From: Clostridium sp. MCC353
Lineage (GTDB): Bacteria > Bacillota > Clostridia > Lachnospirales > Lachnospiraceae
NCBI RefSeq assembly: GCF_018785315.1
Contig: NZ_WQPN01000039.1
Location: 29,750-93,749 of the forward strand
Length of the DNA: 64,000 nt
Reading direction: 5' to 3'
Part shown: piece by piece, positions 16,275-23,701 of the stretch
How the letters are laid out: the number at the start of each line of letters is the position of its first letter
How positions within the stretch are numbered: position 1 is the stretch's first letter
The notes under the pieces: generated by a model
The model's input: the letters and a program-made list of their open reading frames with translations, nothing else
What the model was told of the DNA's origin: nothing
Databases searched by the model: none
Translations under genes and position numbers: made by a program

Positions 16275-16754
16275 TTATGGCAGTTTTACATACAGCACTC
16301 TGGTGAATACCAGATACATCACCATGATAAAAGCCAGTACAATCGCATAATGCAGCGGTTTCTTATCCCGGACATAGACCAGCAGGGCGCCGCAGCAGAT
16401 TGCGGAAGAGAGGATGAATCCCAAATGGGTGAGCGCTGCCGCATAGACCAGCATGATGACGGCAAACACCAGGACATGCCTTTCCTTCGCCCACGCTATG
16501 CCTGCATAGGCGGGCATGGCGCTTCCGTTTTTTCTGGATCTCAGATAATGCGTCAGATTGATCAGAAGATTGACTGTGCTGTTAAAGACCAGGATCACCA
16601 CGAGGACACGAGGCATGAAATAGCTGGTAAGAATCTCATTTCCCATGCTGTAAGTGTCCGCATACCGGATGCAGTACGGCACCGCAGTCCAAACTGCAAT
16701 TCCAAAAATGATAAAAAATACAGAGGTTATTATATTTGTCTTATATTGGTTCAT
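16275..16754 (-). CDS. tctB: Tripartite tricarboxylate transporter, small permease TctB
   Basis: A 159-residue protein with four hydrophobic helices, typical of TctB (PF07331), the poorly conserved small membrane subunit. It lies between tctC and tctA. GGGGAGGATGCC precedes the ATG. Assignment rests on size, topology and operon position as much as on sequence. Confidence 0.85.
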   Translation of the reverse strand: MNQYKTNIITSVFFIIFGIAVWTAVPYCIRYADTYSMGNEILTSYFMPRVLVVILVFNSTVNLLINLTHYLRSRKNGSAMPAYAGIAWAKERHVLVFAVIMLVYAAALTHLGFILSSAICCGALLVYVRDKKPLHYAIVLAFIMVMYLVFTRVLYVKLP

Positions 16755-16807
16755 GGCATCCTCCCCACAGGCCTGCCGGCCTCAGCCTCCGGCCGCTTCC
16801 GGACAGA

Positions 16808-17887
16808 TTATTTATGCTGCCCGGTGGCCGTAAGGACTTCATCATATGCATCATAACATTCCTTCAATTTTTTATCCAAATCCTCTTCACTCATGATATA
16901 GGTGTCGAGACCGTTCTGAGATCTGATGAACTCCTTATAGGAATCGCTCATCACGGACAAATCAATCACCGCTTTCAGGTAGTCCACGATCTCATCCGGA
17001 GTTTCCACGGGCACTGAGATCCATTTAAACGCAATCACCCAGTCCGTATTGTCAAATCCCAGCTCTTTCAGACATGGAACATCGGGAAGAGCCTCGCAGC
17101 GCTCATTTCCAAATACTGCGATGGCCTTGAGGGTTCCGTTGGCCACTCTCGGAGCCGCTTCAGCTAAGTCGGCCGTGGAGATGGTGATATGGCCTCCGAT
17201 CAGGGAAGTCAGGGCGTCGGCCGCGCCCGCAAAGGGCACCATCTCAAACTTGCCGTAGATATCCATTTTCATGAACAAATCGCTGAGGCCGCAGTTTCCG
17301 ACGGAACCTGGGTTGGATGTCCCCCATACCACTTTCTCCCCGTCCTTCATCATCTGTACCACCTGTTCAAAGTCCCCGATCTCAGAATCCGCGGGAACCA
17401 CAATTACAAGGGGCTCATCCGGCGATATGACGGAAATATTGCGGAAATCCTGGAACGGATCATAGGTCAGATCCGATAGATGCGGTTTTATGTACCAGGG
17501 CGCGGGCATGCCGGTGATGATCGTATATCCGTCCGGCTTCGCCTTCGCGCATTCGTCAGCCGCAATGGTGCCGCTGGCGCCTTCCCGGTTTACGATGTTC
17601 ACAGCCACCCCCATCAGCTCCGACATGGGTTCCGCCAGGGCCCTGGACATGATGTCCGTCCCCCCTCCCGCAGTCGATCCCACCAGAATTGTGACCGGTC
17701 CCTTTGGAAATTTCTCCGGTTTAGCCACCTTGCTGCCGTCTACGGCTGTTATATATTCAGTGCTGTCCTTAGCTGTCTCTGTCTTGTCAGCGGATTTGTC
17801 AGTTTTTTGAGTCGTCTCTGCCGTGGCGCAGGCCGTCAGGGCGCCTGATACGGCGAGGATGAGAAAAAATGCTGTCAGTTTTTTCAT
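16808..17887 (-). CDS. tctC: Tripartite tricarboxylate transporter substrate-binding lipoprotein TctC
   Basis: A 359-residue lipoprotein. The signal peptide MKKLTAFFLILAVSGALTAC ends at lipobox LTAC with Cys20 as the lipidated residue. The Bug-type binding domain follows an acidic/Thr-rich linker and contains PKGPVTILVGSTAGGGTDIMSR-like substrate-loop residues (GSTAGGGTD) and a WGTSNPGSVG loop. It captures the substrate outside the cell and delivers it to TctAB. The first gene of the operon, it has AAAGGAGG 8 bases before the ATG and a perfect palindrome between promoter and gene. The substrate is unknown; the sulfatase neighbours hint at a sulfated organic acid. Confidence 0.92.
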   Translation of the reverse strand: MKKLTAFFLILAVSGALTACATAETTQKTDKSADKTETAKDSTEYITAVDGSKVAKPEKFPKGPVTILVGSTAGGGTDIMSRALAEPMSELMGVAVNIVNREGASGTIAADECAKAKPDGYTIITGMPAPWYIKPHLSDLTYDPFQDFRNISVISPDEPLVIVVPADSEIGDFEQVVQMMKDGEKVVWGTSNPGSVGNCGLSDLFMKMDIYGKFEMVPFAGAADALTSLIGGHITISTADLAEAAPRVANGTLKAIAVFGNERCEALPDVPCLKELGFDNTDWVIAFKWISVPVETPDEIVDYLKAVIDLSVMSDSYKEFIRSQNGLDTYIMSEEDLDKKLKECYDAYDEVLTATGQHK

Positions 17888-17920
17888 AAATAAAATCCTC
17901 CTTTTCTATTTTGGCGGTTC

Positions 17921-17986
17921 CAGATAATGCATCATGCATGATGCATTATCTGATTGAAGCGTAACACATTGTGCATAACAAGTCAA
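17921..17986 (-). promoter_or_regulatory. tctC promoter with perfect 32-bp palindromic operator
   Basis: On the minus strand TTGACT (17986-17981), 17 bases and TACGCT (17963-17958) form the promoter. Just downstream, 17921-17952 is a perfect 32-bp palindrome centred on ATGCAT (half-site CAGATAATGCATCATG). Its position over the transcription start and leader fits repression by the operon's own GntR-family regulator, which is inferred. Confidence 0.7.
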
Positions 17987-18022
17987 CTGTTTTGTTTATA
18001 ATTTTGGATGTTTTATACAAAA

Positions 18023-18074
18023 AAAGAGCAGAAAGAATGTGGAACTGTCTAATTCCACATTCTTCCTGCTCTTT
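18023..18074. terminator. Long bidirectional hairpin terminator
   Basis: A ~22-bp near-perfect stem: AAAGAGCAG at 18023 pairs with CTGCTCTTT ending at 18074, and the inner AAGAATGTGGAA pairs with TTCCACATTCTT. A and T tracts flank it. It separates the tct promoter region from the broken HI0074-family gene. Confidence 0.75.
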
Positions 18075-18167
18075 ATGGTATTCGATAACCTCAAATTAAT
18101 TCCATCAGACCGCCGATATCACTGCTCATGTAGTCTGTCACTGTCACAAAGGGAATACTGCTGCCTT

Positions 18168-18563
18168 CTATATCCAATTATCATCGATTTCCTTTTTCAA
18201 TTCACAAAATGTATTATAAAAAGTCAACTTTACCCACATGACAATTTCAAGCGCTATCTTTTGATTATAGGAATGAGCAACATTATTCCGCTCCTGCAAA
18301 GCCCGGAGCCACAAATCGTAACAGTTCAGACAAGTCTGAACTGTTACGCATCCAGCCCATTAAAGTCGCCTGCGGCGAAGGGCTGGATGCCTGCGACCAC
18401 CATGTTTTCGTACGGTCCGCGCAGTAAATGCGCAGACCTATCTGAACCGTTGCCACAAATCTTCATTTTTTATCATTCCAGCTTTATAAGCTGTTTTTAG
18501 AATAGTTTTAGGCGAACCTGTTGCCCCTTCTTCATATCCATGGGCTTCCAGTATTTCTTTCAT
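18168..18563 (-). pseudogene. HI0074-family (nucleotidyltransferase substrate-binding) gene fragment split by a mobile element
   Basis: Reading the minus strand from 18563 gives MKEILEAHGYEEGATGSP, then KTILKTAYKAGMIKNEDLW. The frame is then broken by a 136-bp element with an 8-bp target duplication. It resumes as LWLRALQERNNVAHSYNQK and ends with NWI and a TAG at 18168. Joined, this is the conserved middle and C-terminal part of an HI0074-family protein, the helical partner of MNT-type nucleotidyltransferases (relatives of HEPN/MNT toxin-antitoxin pairs). The N terminus is missing: an in-frame TAA precedes the fragment. No nucleotidyltransferase gene is adjacent. It is dead by truncation and by insertion. 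Confidence 0.8.
18318..18453. mobile_element. IS66-like miniature element, copy D (136 bp, inside a gene)
   Basis: Terminal inverted repeats GTAACAGTTCAGAC (18318) and ATCTGAACCGTTGC (ending 18453). Perfect 8-bp duplications CACAAATC lie at 18310-18317 and 18454-18461. The left 30 bases form the same GTAACAGTTCAGAC-nn-GTCTGAACTGTTAC unit seen elsewhere. Next comes a stem GCATCCAGCCC/GGGCTGGATGC and a GCGC hairpin. Removing the element plus one duplication restores an uninterrupted HI0074 reading frame, which proves insertion. Confidence 0.9.
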
Positions 18564-18680
18564 CTTCAATTACCTGTGGTTTTATTCCCGATCCATCCAT
18601 ATAATTTCTCCAATAATCATCATATATATCTGTTTTGCTTCCGACTAAATCCCTTAAATGAAAGCGACTGCCGCTGCGCC

Positions 18681-18938
18681 CTACTTTTTAGCCGCCCTGT
18701 AAAATCCCCTCAGCTCTTCCTTCTTTTCCTCCGGAAGCTGGGTTTTCTTAATCCCCTGAATCGCACCCTCAATAGCCAGCAGGCGGTGAATGCAGGCAGA
18801 ACTGTCAATGGCCTTAATTTTCAGCCAGGCCTGTTTGCTCCCAACCTCCTTTAACTGCTCATAAGTGGTAATTCCCACCTGATTTAATTGGCTTTCCACA
18901 ACCGGCCCTAAGTTGGGCAGCTTTGACAATTCTCCCAT
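18681..18938 (-). CDS. TfoX C-terminal domain protein
   Basis: An 85-residue helical protein matching the TfoX/Sxy C-terminal domain: a helix-hairpin-helix-like region LSKLPNLGPVVESQLNQVGI followed by conserved helices. The full-length TfoX of gammaproteobacteria regulates competence. Stand-alone C-terminal domains are common in Bacillota, where the function is unknown. A GGAGGAA site precedes the ATG. It is a single-gene unit; nothing nearby suggests competence genes. Confidence 0.85.
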   Translation of the reverse strand: MGELSKLPNLGPVVESQLNQVGITTYEQLKEVGSKQAWLKIKAIDSSACIHRLLAIEGAIQGIKKTQLPEEKKEELRGFYRAAKK

Positions 18939-19113
18939 GATTGTTCCTCCTCAAACATATGTCCTTAAAATACGGTTCTGAAACTTTATGACCCGTTAAT
19001 CCCTTTATTTTTTAATAACAAACTTTTTGTCTAAATCCCTTTACTTCTTTTTTATAATAACACACTTTCACCTAATTTCCATCTTTTTTGTGCAGAAACC
19101 ATTCCGTCAATCC

Positions 19114-19273
19114 CCGGTCTCATAACTGTTCAGACCTATCTGGACGGTTCTCTTGTCTCGTAACCGTTCAGCCCCATCCGGACGGTTCCCCTGTCTCGTA
19201 ACCGTTCAGACCTATCCGGACGGTTCCCCGGTCTCGTAACTGTTCAGACCTATCCGGACGGTTCCCCGGTCTC
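19114..19273. repeat. 38-bp tandem array: four 30-bp mini elements separated by 8-bp repeats
   Basis: Four units at 19122, 19160, 19198 and 19236, each 30 bases of the form GTAACYGTTCAGACCTATCC-GGACGGTTCC. Each is separated and flanked by 8-mers CCGGTCTC, CTTGTCTC, CCTGTCTC, CCGGTCTC and CCGGTCTC. The 30+8 arithmetic matches the dispersed 30-bp elements with 8-bp target duplications, so the array is best read as serial insertion or tandem amplification of element plus duplication. It ends at the anti-sigma stop codon. Confidence 0.75.
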
Positions 19274-20219
19274 ATCCCTGTTCTCCCGGAAATGTGATAA
19301 GCCTGTCTCCTTCGATCCGGTATTCCAATGGTTCCCGTTTACGTTTCCCTTCCAGAATCTCTTCTCCGGTTTTACCGCAGGGAAGTTCTGGGTTTGATGT
19401 GTCGAAAACCAGCTCAATCAGATAGTCTTCATCCACAATATAAGTCAAAGTATAGTTCAGGGAGCCGTCCTGATAGGTGCCCGTCGTGGTCCCCAGAAGT
19501 TCCTGAACGTCTGCACTGGTCATATCTGCCGTAATCATTTTCACCTGGTCCGAGGTGACACGGGTTTCCGGTGATAAGAACTCCTCCATTTCTTCCGGCG
19601 TCATGTCCTCGAACCGGAATCCGTCCCATAGACTGCGCCTGGTATATCCCGGCCCCACCAAATCCACCCGCCAGCATTCACCGTCATCCGGTATCTTAAT
19701 GGTTTCCGTAAAATTCGTATTATAGTTTTTGTCATAGGAAAACCGGTCGGCCCCCAGCACCTTTACATCCAGAGTGTTCCCGTAAATGCTGCTTTCCTTC
19801 ACCCGTATACCGCTAAATTCCGTCATACGGTAATTAATCGTTCCGCGGACCGTCAGTTCCTTCGTCTCCGGGTCATACACGCATTCATAGGTCACTGAAT
19901 TTGGATCGACCGGGTTTCCAATCACATAGAATTTAACGGCTGCAGACAGTACAGCCGCCAGCAGAATCACTGTCAAGCCTGCTGTCGCCCTGAAAAGCCT
20001 TTTATGGCGTTTCCTTATCTTTTTTAAAAAATCAATTTCCTCTTTTTCTTCCTCCGACATCCCCTGAACCGGAGTTTCCAGTTCGGCTAACAGATTTCGG
20101 CATTCTTCACATTCTTCCAAATGTTCCCGGACCATCCGGCAGCTGGCCTCAGAAGCCAGGCGTTCCGCATAGAGAGGAAGCAGATCCTGAATAATATCAC
20201 AGTCCATTTTCCGGCTCAT
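19272..20219 (-). CDS. Anti-sigma factor with zinc-finger domain
   Basis: A 315-residue single-pass membrane protein. The N-terminal zf-HC2/ZAS domain (residues ~5-50) has the H-x3-C-x2-C pattern in HLEECEECRNLL. One hydrophobic helix lies at about residues 77-98 (TAGLTVILLAAVLSAAV), and the rest is an extracytoplasmic beta-rich sensor domain of unknown ligand. It would hold the ECF sigma factor encoded just upstream. The genes overlap by 4 bases (ATGA), a strong sign of translational coupling. A repeat array abuts its 3' end. Confidence 0.88.
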   Translation of the reverse strand: MSRKMDCDIIQDLLPLYAERLASEASCRMVREHLEECEECRNLLAELETPVQGMSEEEKEEIDFLKKIRKRHKRLFRATAGLTVILLAAVLSAAVKFYVIGNPVDPNSVTYECVYDPETKELTVRGTINYRMTEFSGIRVKESSIYGNTLDVKVLGADRFSYDKNYNTNFTETIKIPDDGECWRVDLVGPGYTRRSLWDGFRFEDMTPEEMEEFLSPETRVTSDQVKMITADMTSADVQELLGTTTGTYQDGSLNYTLTYIVDEDYLIELVFDTSNPELPCGKTGEEILEGKRKREPLEYRIEGDRLITFPGEQG

Positions 20220-20698
20220 ATAATCTCTCCTTTCATCAATCCCTTTCTGCCCCGGTAAAATGTAACTCTGGCCCAGGTTTCACTCCGGCCCATCACTTCA
20301 CCGATTTCCTTAAAACTCAGTTCCCCGAATATCCTCAGATACATCACTTCCCGCGCAGGCTCTTTCATTCCGTGCAGAGCCTTCATCACCGTCATTTTCT
20401 GCTCCGAATAGAGAAGCTGTTCATCCATACCGGCCGTTTTCCATTCCATATTCTCCGTAAGTTCCTCTGTCCGGTGTTTTTTCCGTTTCTCCAGGTCCTG
20501 CATCCAGACATGTTTGGCGATTTGACACAGCCAGGTGGATACCTTACATTCCCCGTTATAGTTTTCAAGAGAATAGACGGCGCGGTAAAATGTCTCCTGG
20601 GTCAGTTCTTCCGCCCAGCCGCTGTCCCTGGTTTTCACCAGTAAATATTTATAGACCATGTGAGCGTATTCCCTGTAAATACGGTCCATATCCTGCAC
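20216..20698 (-). CDS. ECF-type RNA polymerase sigma factor
   Basis: About 160 residues with sigma-70 region 2 (residues ~5-75; AEELTQETFYRAVYSLENY, STWLCQIAKHVWMQD) and region 4 (residues ~105-155; EVMYLRIFGELSFKEIGEVMGRSETWARVTFYRGR, the last part a helix-turn-helix). It redirects RNA polymerase to a small regulon when released from its anti-sigma factor. I favour the GTG at 20698, 7 bases from GGGGGA. An ATG at 20704 is closer to that site, and a longer start at 20779 lacks support. It overlaps the anti-sigma gene by 4 bases. Confidence 0.9.
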   Translation of the reverse strand: MQDMDRIYREYAHMVYKYLLVKTRDSGWAEELTQETFYRAVYSLENYNGECKVSTWLCQIAKHVWMQDLEKRKKHRTEELTENMEWKTAGMDEQLLYSEQKMTVMKALHGMKEPAREVMYLRIFGELSFKEIGEVMGRSETWARVTFYRGRKGLMKGEII

Positions 20699-20829
20699 TG
20701 TCATTCCCCCTTTCACTCTATACATCCGATTTTTTGTCATTTCGTTACAATAATAAAACGGAATGCTGTAAAAAATCAATACAGCATTCCGCCAACATCA
20801 GCCTATATTCGAAAATTACTCTGAATCAA

Positions 20830-21771
20830 TTATGATAACCTTCCAAAATTCCTTAAAAATCTCATCTTTTCAATCGTTTTTGTGGCCATCCACCAATTTT
20901 CACTGATGGCAAATTCCTTGCCGTACTTCTCTCCTAAGTCAAACCAGGACCAGGTAATATTCCACACTCCGCCCGGGTTTCTGGTTTCAATCAGATAGTC
21001 CAGCTCCTTCTCCACAATCTCTTCATTTCCCCTGTAAGCCGGGGCATGGGGGGACGGAATGCATTCCGACGGTCTCATACAGTAACCGTTCCATTTGTTC
21101 ACATCTCTCTCGATAGCCTGGTTAACCAGTTCCGGAAGACGTTGTTTCGCTGCGGTGCAGTCAAATTGATCCGACAAACCGCTCTGCTCAATATCTCCCA
21201 CCAGCATGAAGATTCCGCCGACGCCCATTTCTCCCAAATCTTCCGTTGTACTCACCTTGTCCAATAACTGTTTTGCATAGTCTGCCGCCTTTTTAAACAG
21301 TTCGGAATCCCGGTCCGCATAATGAAGAACCGTTCCTGCCAGAGAAGCGGTTATACCCGTTCCATGGAGGGCATTGGCCTCTTCATTGTAAGTCCACCAC
21401 GGAGCGCGGGGGTATTGGTCATTGGATGGAATGGAGAAAAACCATCCCTGTGAGGAACAGTACCTGCAATTTTCCAAATACCGGAAAATCCCCTGCACCA
21501 TAGGATCAGCCGGAGCAAATGCCCCTATATCCCTCAAAATACCAATGGCAATTAAGGTAGTATACGGCGTGGATTCCTGATTCCAGCAGTCTGCTTCCAG
21601 CACGTTTCCAAATCCTCCGTCTTCATTTTGATAATAGGCCAATTCCTCCACTATCTTTTCCCGGCTTCCATCTTCAAAATGATACTGCCAGACAGCCAAT
21701 TCCAATGCCCTGGCATTGCGGTGCATCCAATTTTTCACTTCACAATATGCTTTTTGATCTAATTTTTTCAT
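20830..21771 (-). CDS. Prenyltransferase/terpene-cyclase-like alpha-alpha toroid protein
   Basis: A 313-residue soluble protein with repeated helical-pair motifs of the squalene-cyclase/prenyltransferase toroid fold (for example LAYYQNEDGGFGNVLEADC and IETRNPGGVWNITWSW). It lacks the DxDD cyclase motif, so enzymatic cyclase activity is doubtful; stand-alone members of this type in Bacillota are uncharacterised. The ATG at 21771 is chosen because of GAGGA 5 bases upstream. A longer frame extends to 21903 without a ribosome site. It follows the AraC regulator on the same strand by 132 bases and may be its target. Confidence 0.7.
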   Translation of the reverse strand: MKKLDQKAYCEVKNWMHRNARALELAVWQYHFEDGSREKIVEELAYYQNEDGGFGNVLEADCWNQESTPYTTLIAIGILRDIGAFAPADPMVQGIFRYLENCRYCSSQGWFFSIPSNDQYPRAPWWTYNEEANALHGTGITASLAGTVLHYADRDSELFKKAADYAKQLLDKVSTTEDLGEMGVGGIFMLVGDIEQSGLSDQFDCTAAKQRLPELVNQAIERDVNKWNGYCMRPSECIPSPHAPAYRGNEEIVEKELDYLIETRNPGGVWNITWSWFDLGEKYGKEFAISENWWMATKTIEKMRFLRNFGRLS

Positions 21772-21903
21772 ACAATCCTCATTTCCACCGCCAGCCGCGG
21801 CCTTATGTGATAAGACTTCCCTAAAGTAAATTTTAAATATACTCCAGCCTCCGGTACTTAATATATCATCCGCATAGAAATTAGTATTGTAAAAAAACGA
21901 CAT

Positions 21904-22743
21904 CTAACGGTTTGACAAGGCGATCTGTTTTGCCTGTTCCGGCGTCACTCCGTGAAACCGTTTAAATTCCTTTAAAAGATGGGACTGATCGGCATATCTG
22001 TAACGGTAAACCGCGTCCTGAATCCCAAACTGTTCCGATCCGGCCACCTCCCGCCAGACATTCTGATAGCGGACCAAATTAGAAGTTCTTTTTATGGACA
22101 ATCCGACCTGCTGCAGGAACTGGCGTTCCAACTGCCTTTGGCTGATACAACTGTAACTGCAGATTTCCCTGACCGTCGCCGTCCCCGACGATGACAGAAT
22201 CTGCTGAAATGAATTAAAAAGGTTGTGGTCAACACGGTCTTCAGCCAACTTATCGGCCAAAAATTTCTCCACCAGCTGAATCCGTTCTTTCACATCCAAA
22301 ACATAAAAAAATGGTTCAAATACGGTCAGCCACTCTCTCTGAACCGTTTCCGCATCCAATACCTGGTTATAAAGTTCCCGGAAATTCAAATTTAGGAACA
22401 GATGAACCGCCCAAAAATGAAACCGCACCGCGAAGCCGGAAATCTGTTCCCCTGTCACAGGACGGCTTTCCGTTACATAGGAATGATCCTGCATCCCGCA
22501 CCACCTGCCCGTTATTTTCTGTCTGGTATGGTTGACCGTTATCATCAGATCGACACAGGTATCCGGTATCACCAGCACCCCGCCGCATTCTCCTGATCCC
22601 GGTATATTTTCCGGTTCTGACGTGGTCCAGTAACAGGAGATATACGGTTTCAGGGCCTGGCAGGGCGGATATTCGGCATATGTATGATTGGATAAAAATG
22701 GCCGTGATGTCAACGGCCTGTATTTTGTATGAAAATCCAGCAT
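21904..22743 (-). CDS. AraC-family transcriptional regulator
   Basis: 279 residues. The C-terminal ~100 residues form a double helix-turn-helix AraC/XylS domain (EICSYSCISQRQLERQFLQQVG; second HTH ending in YADQSHLLKEFKRFHGVTPEQ). The N-terminal half resembles the DUF6597 sensor domain found in many such regulators (CQALKPYISCYWTTSEPEN). Effector unknown. GAGAGAGG lies 10 bases upstream of the ATG. It lies between the MerR gene (33 bases upstream) and the toroid gene on the same strand, perhaps as one transcript. Confidence 0.88.
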   Translation of the reverse strand: MLDFHTKYRPLTSRPFLSNHTYAEYPPCQALKPYISCYWTTSEPENIPGSGECGGVLVIPDTCVDLMITVNHTRQKITGRWCGMQDHSYVTESRPVTGEQISGFAVRFHFWAVHLFLNLNFRELYNQVLDAETVQREWLTVFEPFFYVLDVKERIQLVEKFLADKLAEDRVDHNLFNSFQQILSSSGTATVREICSYSCISQRQLERQFLQQVGLSIKRTSNLVRYQNVWREVAGSEQFGIQDAVYRYRYADQSHLLKEFKRFHGVTPEQAKQIALSNR

Positions 22744-22776
22744 GGGCTGTATCCTCTCTCTTTCTGTAATGTCAAA

Positions 22777-23517
22777 TCACTCTTCCAGCTCCATCCACGC
22801 CTCATAATAATCGTACCTGTCCTGGTCGCAGACTGAAATCAAAAACCTGCCGAAAACAAGCCCCTGAGCGGCGCCCAAATGTGCGGCTTCTTCTGAAAAT
22901 GCCTGGTAGTTGCTTTCTTCCCTCCCATCGGAAGGCAGGCGGAGCAGCCCCTTGAGATAACGTTTCTTCTGTTCATCGGCCCTCCGCAGAATCATGCCTT
23001 TCTCTTCTTTTGTAAAAAGGCCGTACCGGATGGTTCCATCCGGGGAGACTAAAACGGCAGCCTGATAGGGATCGGTAACAAAACGCTGGAGATCCTGCTC
23101 ACTCTGAAAGGAAAAATCTTTAACGGCCGGAAATAGTCTCTCCTCCACCACAAAACAGTTCTGCCGGCGAAGTTGGTTCAGCTGGTTCAGACGCTGCTGT
23201 TTTATATGGATCCGTTTAACTGCCAATTGTATTTCCCTGGCCTGTTCTTTTAATTTTTTCTCATTTTGATCTAACATCTGTTCGTATTCTTTTGCATTCA
23301 TCTGTGGAATCTTCCGCATTTCCCTGAGAGGGATGGACAGGCTGCGGTTCAAAAGCACCTCGCAGATGTCCAGCATAGTTTGGATGGACGGATATCTGTA
23401 ATTGTTCTCATCCGACCGCTCAAACCGGATCAGCCCTTCATTATCCCAATATCTCAAAGCCGAAGGGGCGATATGGAACAGTTCTGCCAGCTTTGTCAGC
23501 GTCTTTTGTTCGTTCAA
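22777..23517 (-). CDS. MerR-family transcriptional regulator
   Basis: About 246 residues: a MerR winged helix (KLAELFHIAPSALRYWDNEGLIRF, residues ~8-32), then a coiled-coil dimer helix (residues ~75-130, rich in Lys/Glu/Gln) and a C-terminal effector domain without recognisable GyrI features. The start is uncertain: TTG at 23517 gives the best family alignment but its GGGAG site is very close; GTG at 23547 is another option. It is divergent from a MATE pump whose promoter has the 19-bp spacer and internal dyad expected for MerR control, so it probably activates that pump. Confidence 0.85.
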   Translation of the reverse strand: MNEQKTLTKLAELFHIAPSALRYWDNEGLIRFERSDENNYRYPSIQTMLDICEVLLNRSLSIPLREMRKIPQMNAKEYEQMLDQNEKKLKEQAREIQLAVKRIHIKQQRLNQLNQLRRQNCFVVEERLFPAVKDFSFQSEQDLQRFVTDPYQAAVLVSPDGTIRYGLFTKEEKGMILRRADEQKKRYLKGLLRLPSDGREESNYQAFSEEAAHLGAAQGLVFGRFLISVCDQDRYDYYEAWMELEE

Positions 23518-23638
23518 ACTCCCACCGCCTTTCTGATTATTGTTCACAGCCCCCTCGGGCGGATACGGCCTGCCGGCCGTGCCGCTTTGCGGGGCTGTGA
23601 GCAATAACCTTTTCTAACAGCCGCGTTATAAAAAGCTC

Positions 23639-23669
23639 TTGACATTAAAGTTACTTTAACATTTATACT
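23639..23669 (+). promoter_or_regulatory. MerR-type promoter of the MATE gene
   Basis: TTGACA (23639-23644) and TATACT (23664-23669) are separated by 19 bases rather than 17. The spacer holds the perfect dyad TTAAAGT-T-ACTTTAA. The over-long spacer with a central palindrome is the hallmark of promoters twisted open by MerR-family activators. Confidence 0.85.
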
Positions 23670-23701
23670 CTCTATCATACTAGAAAAGTGGGGTAATTAC
23701 A

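Noticed and set aside
18039-18500. 153-codon plus-strand frame across the terminator and mini element
   Set aside because: It runs through a hairpin terminator and the complementary strand of the HI0074 fragment; no domain or ribosome site.
19114-19273. CRISPR array
   Set aside because: The constant part is 30 bases, but the spacers are only 8 bases and nearly identical; no cas genes occur.
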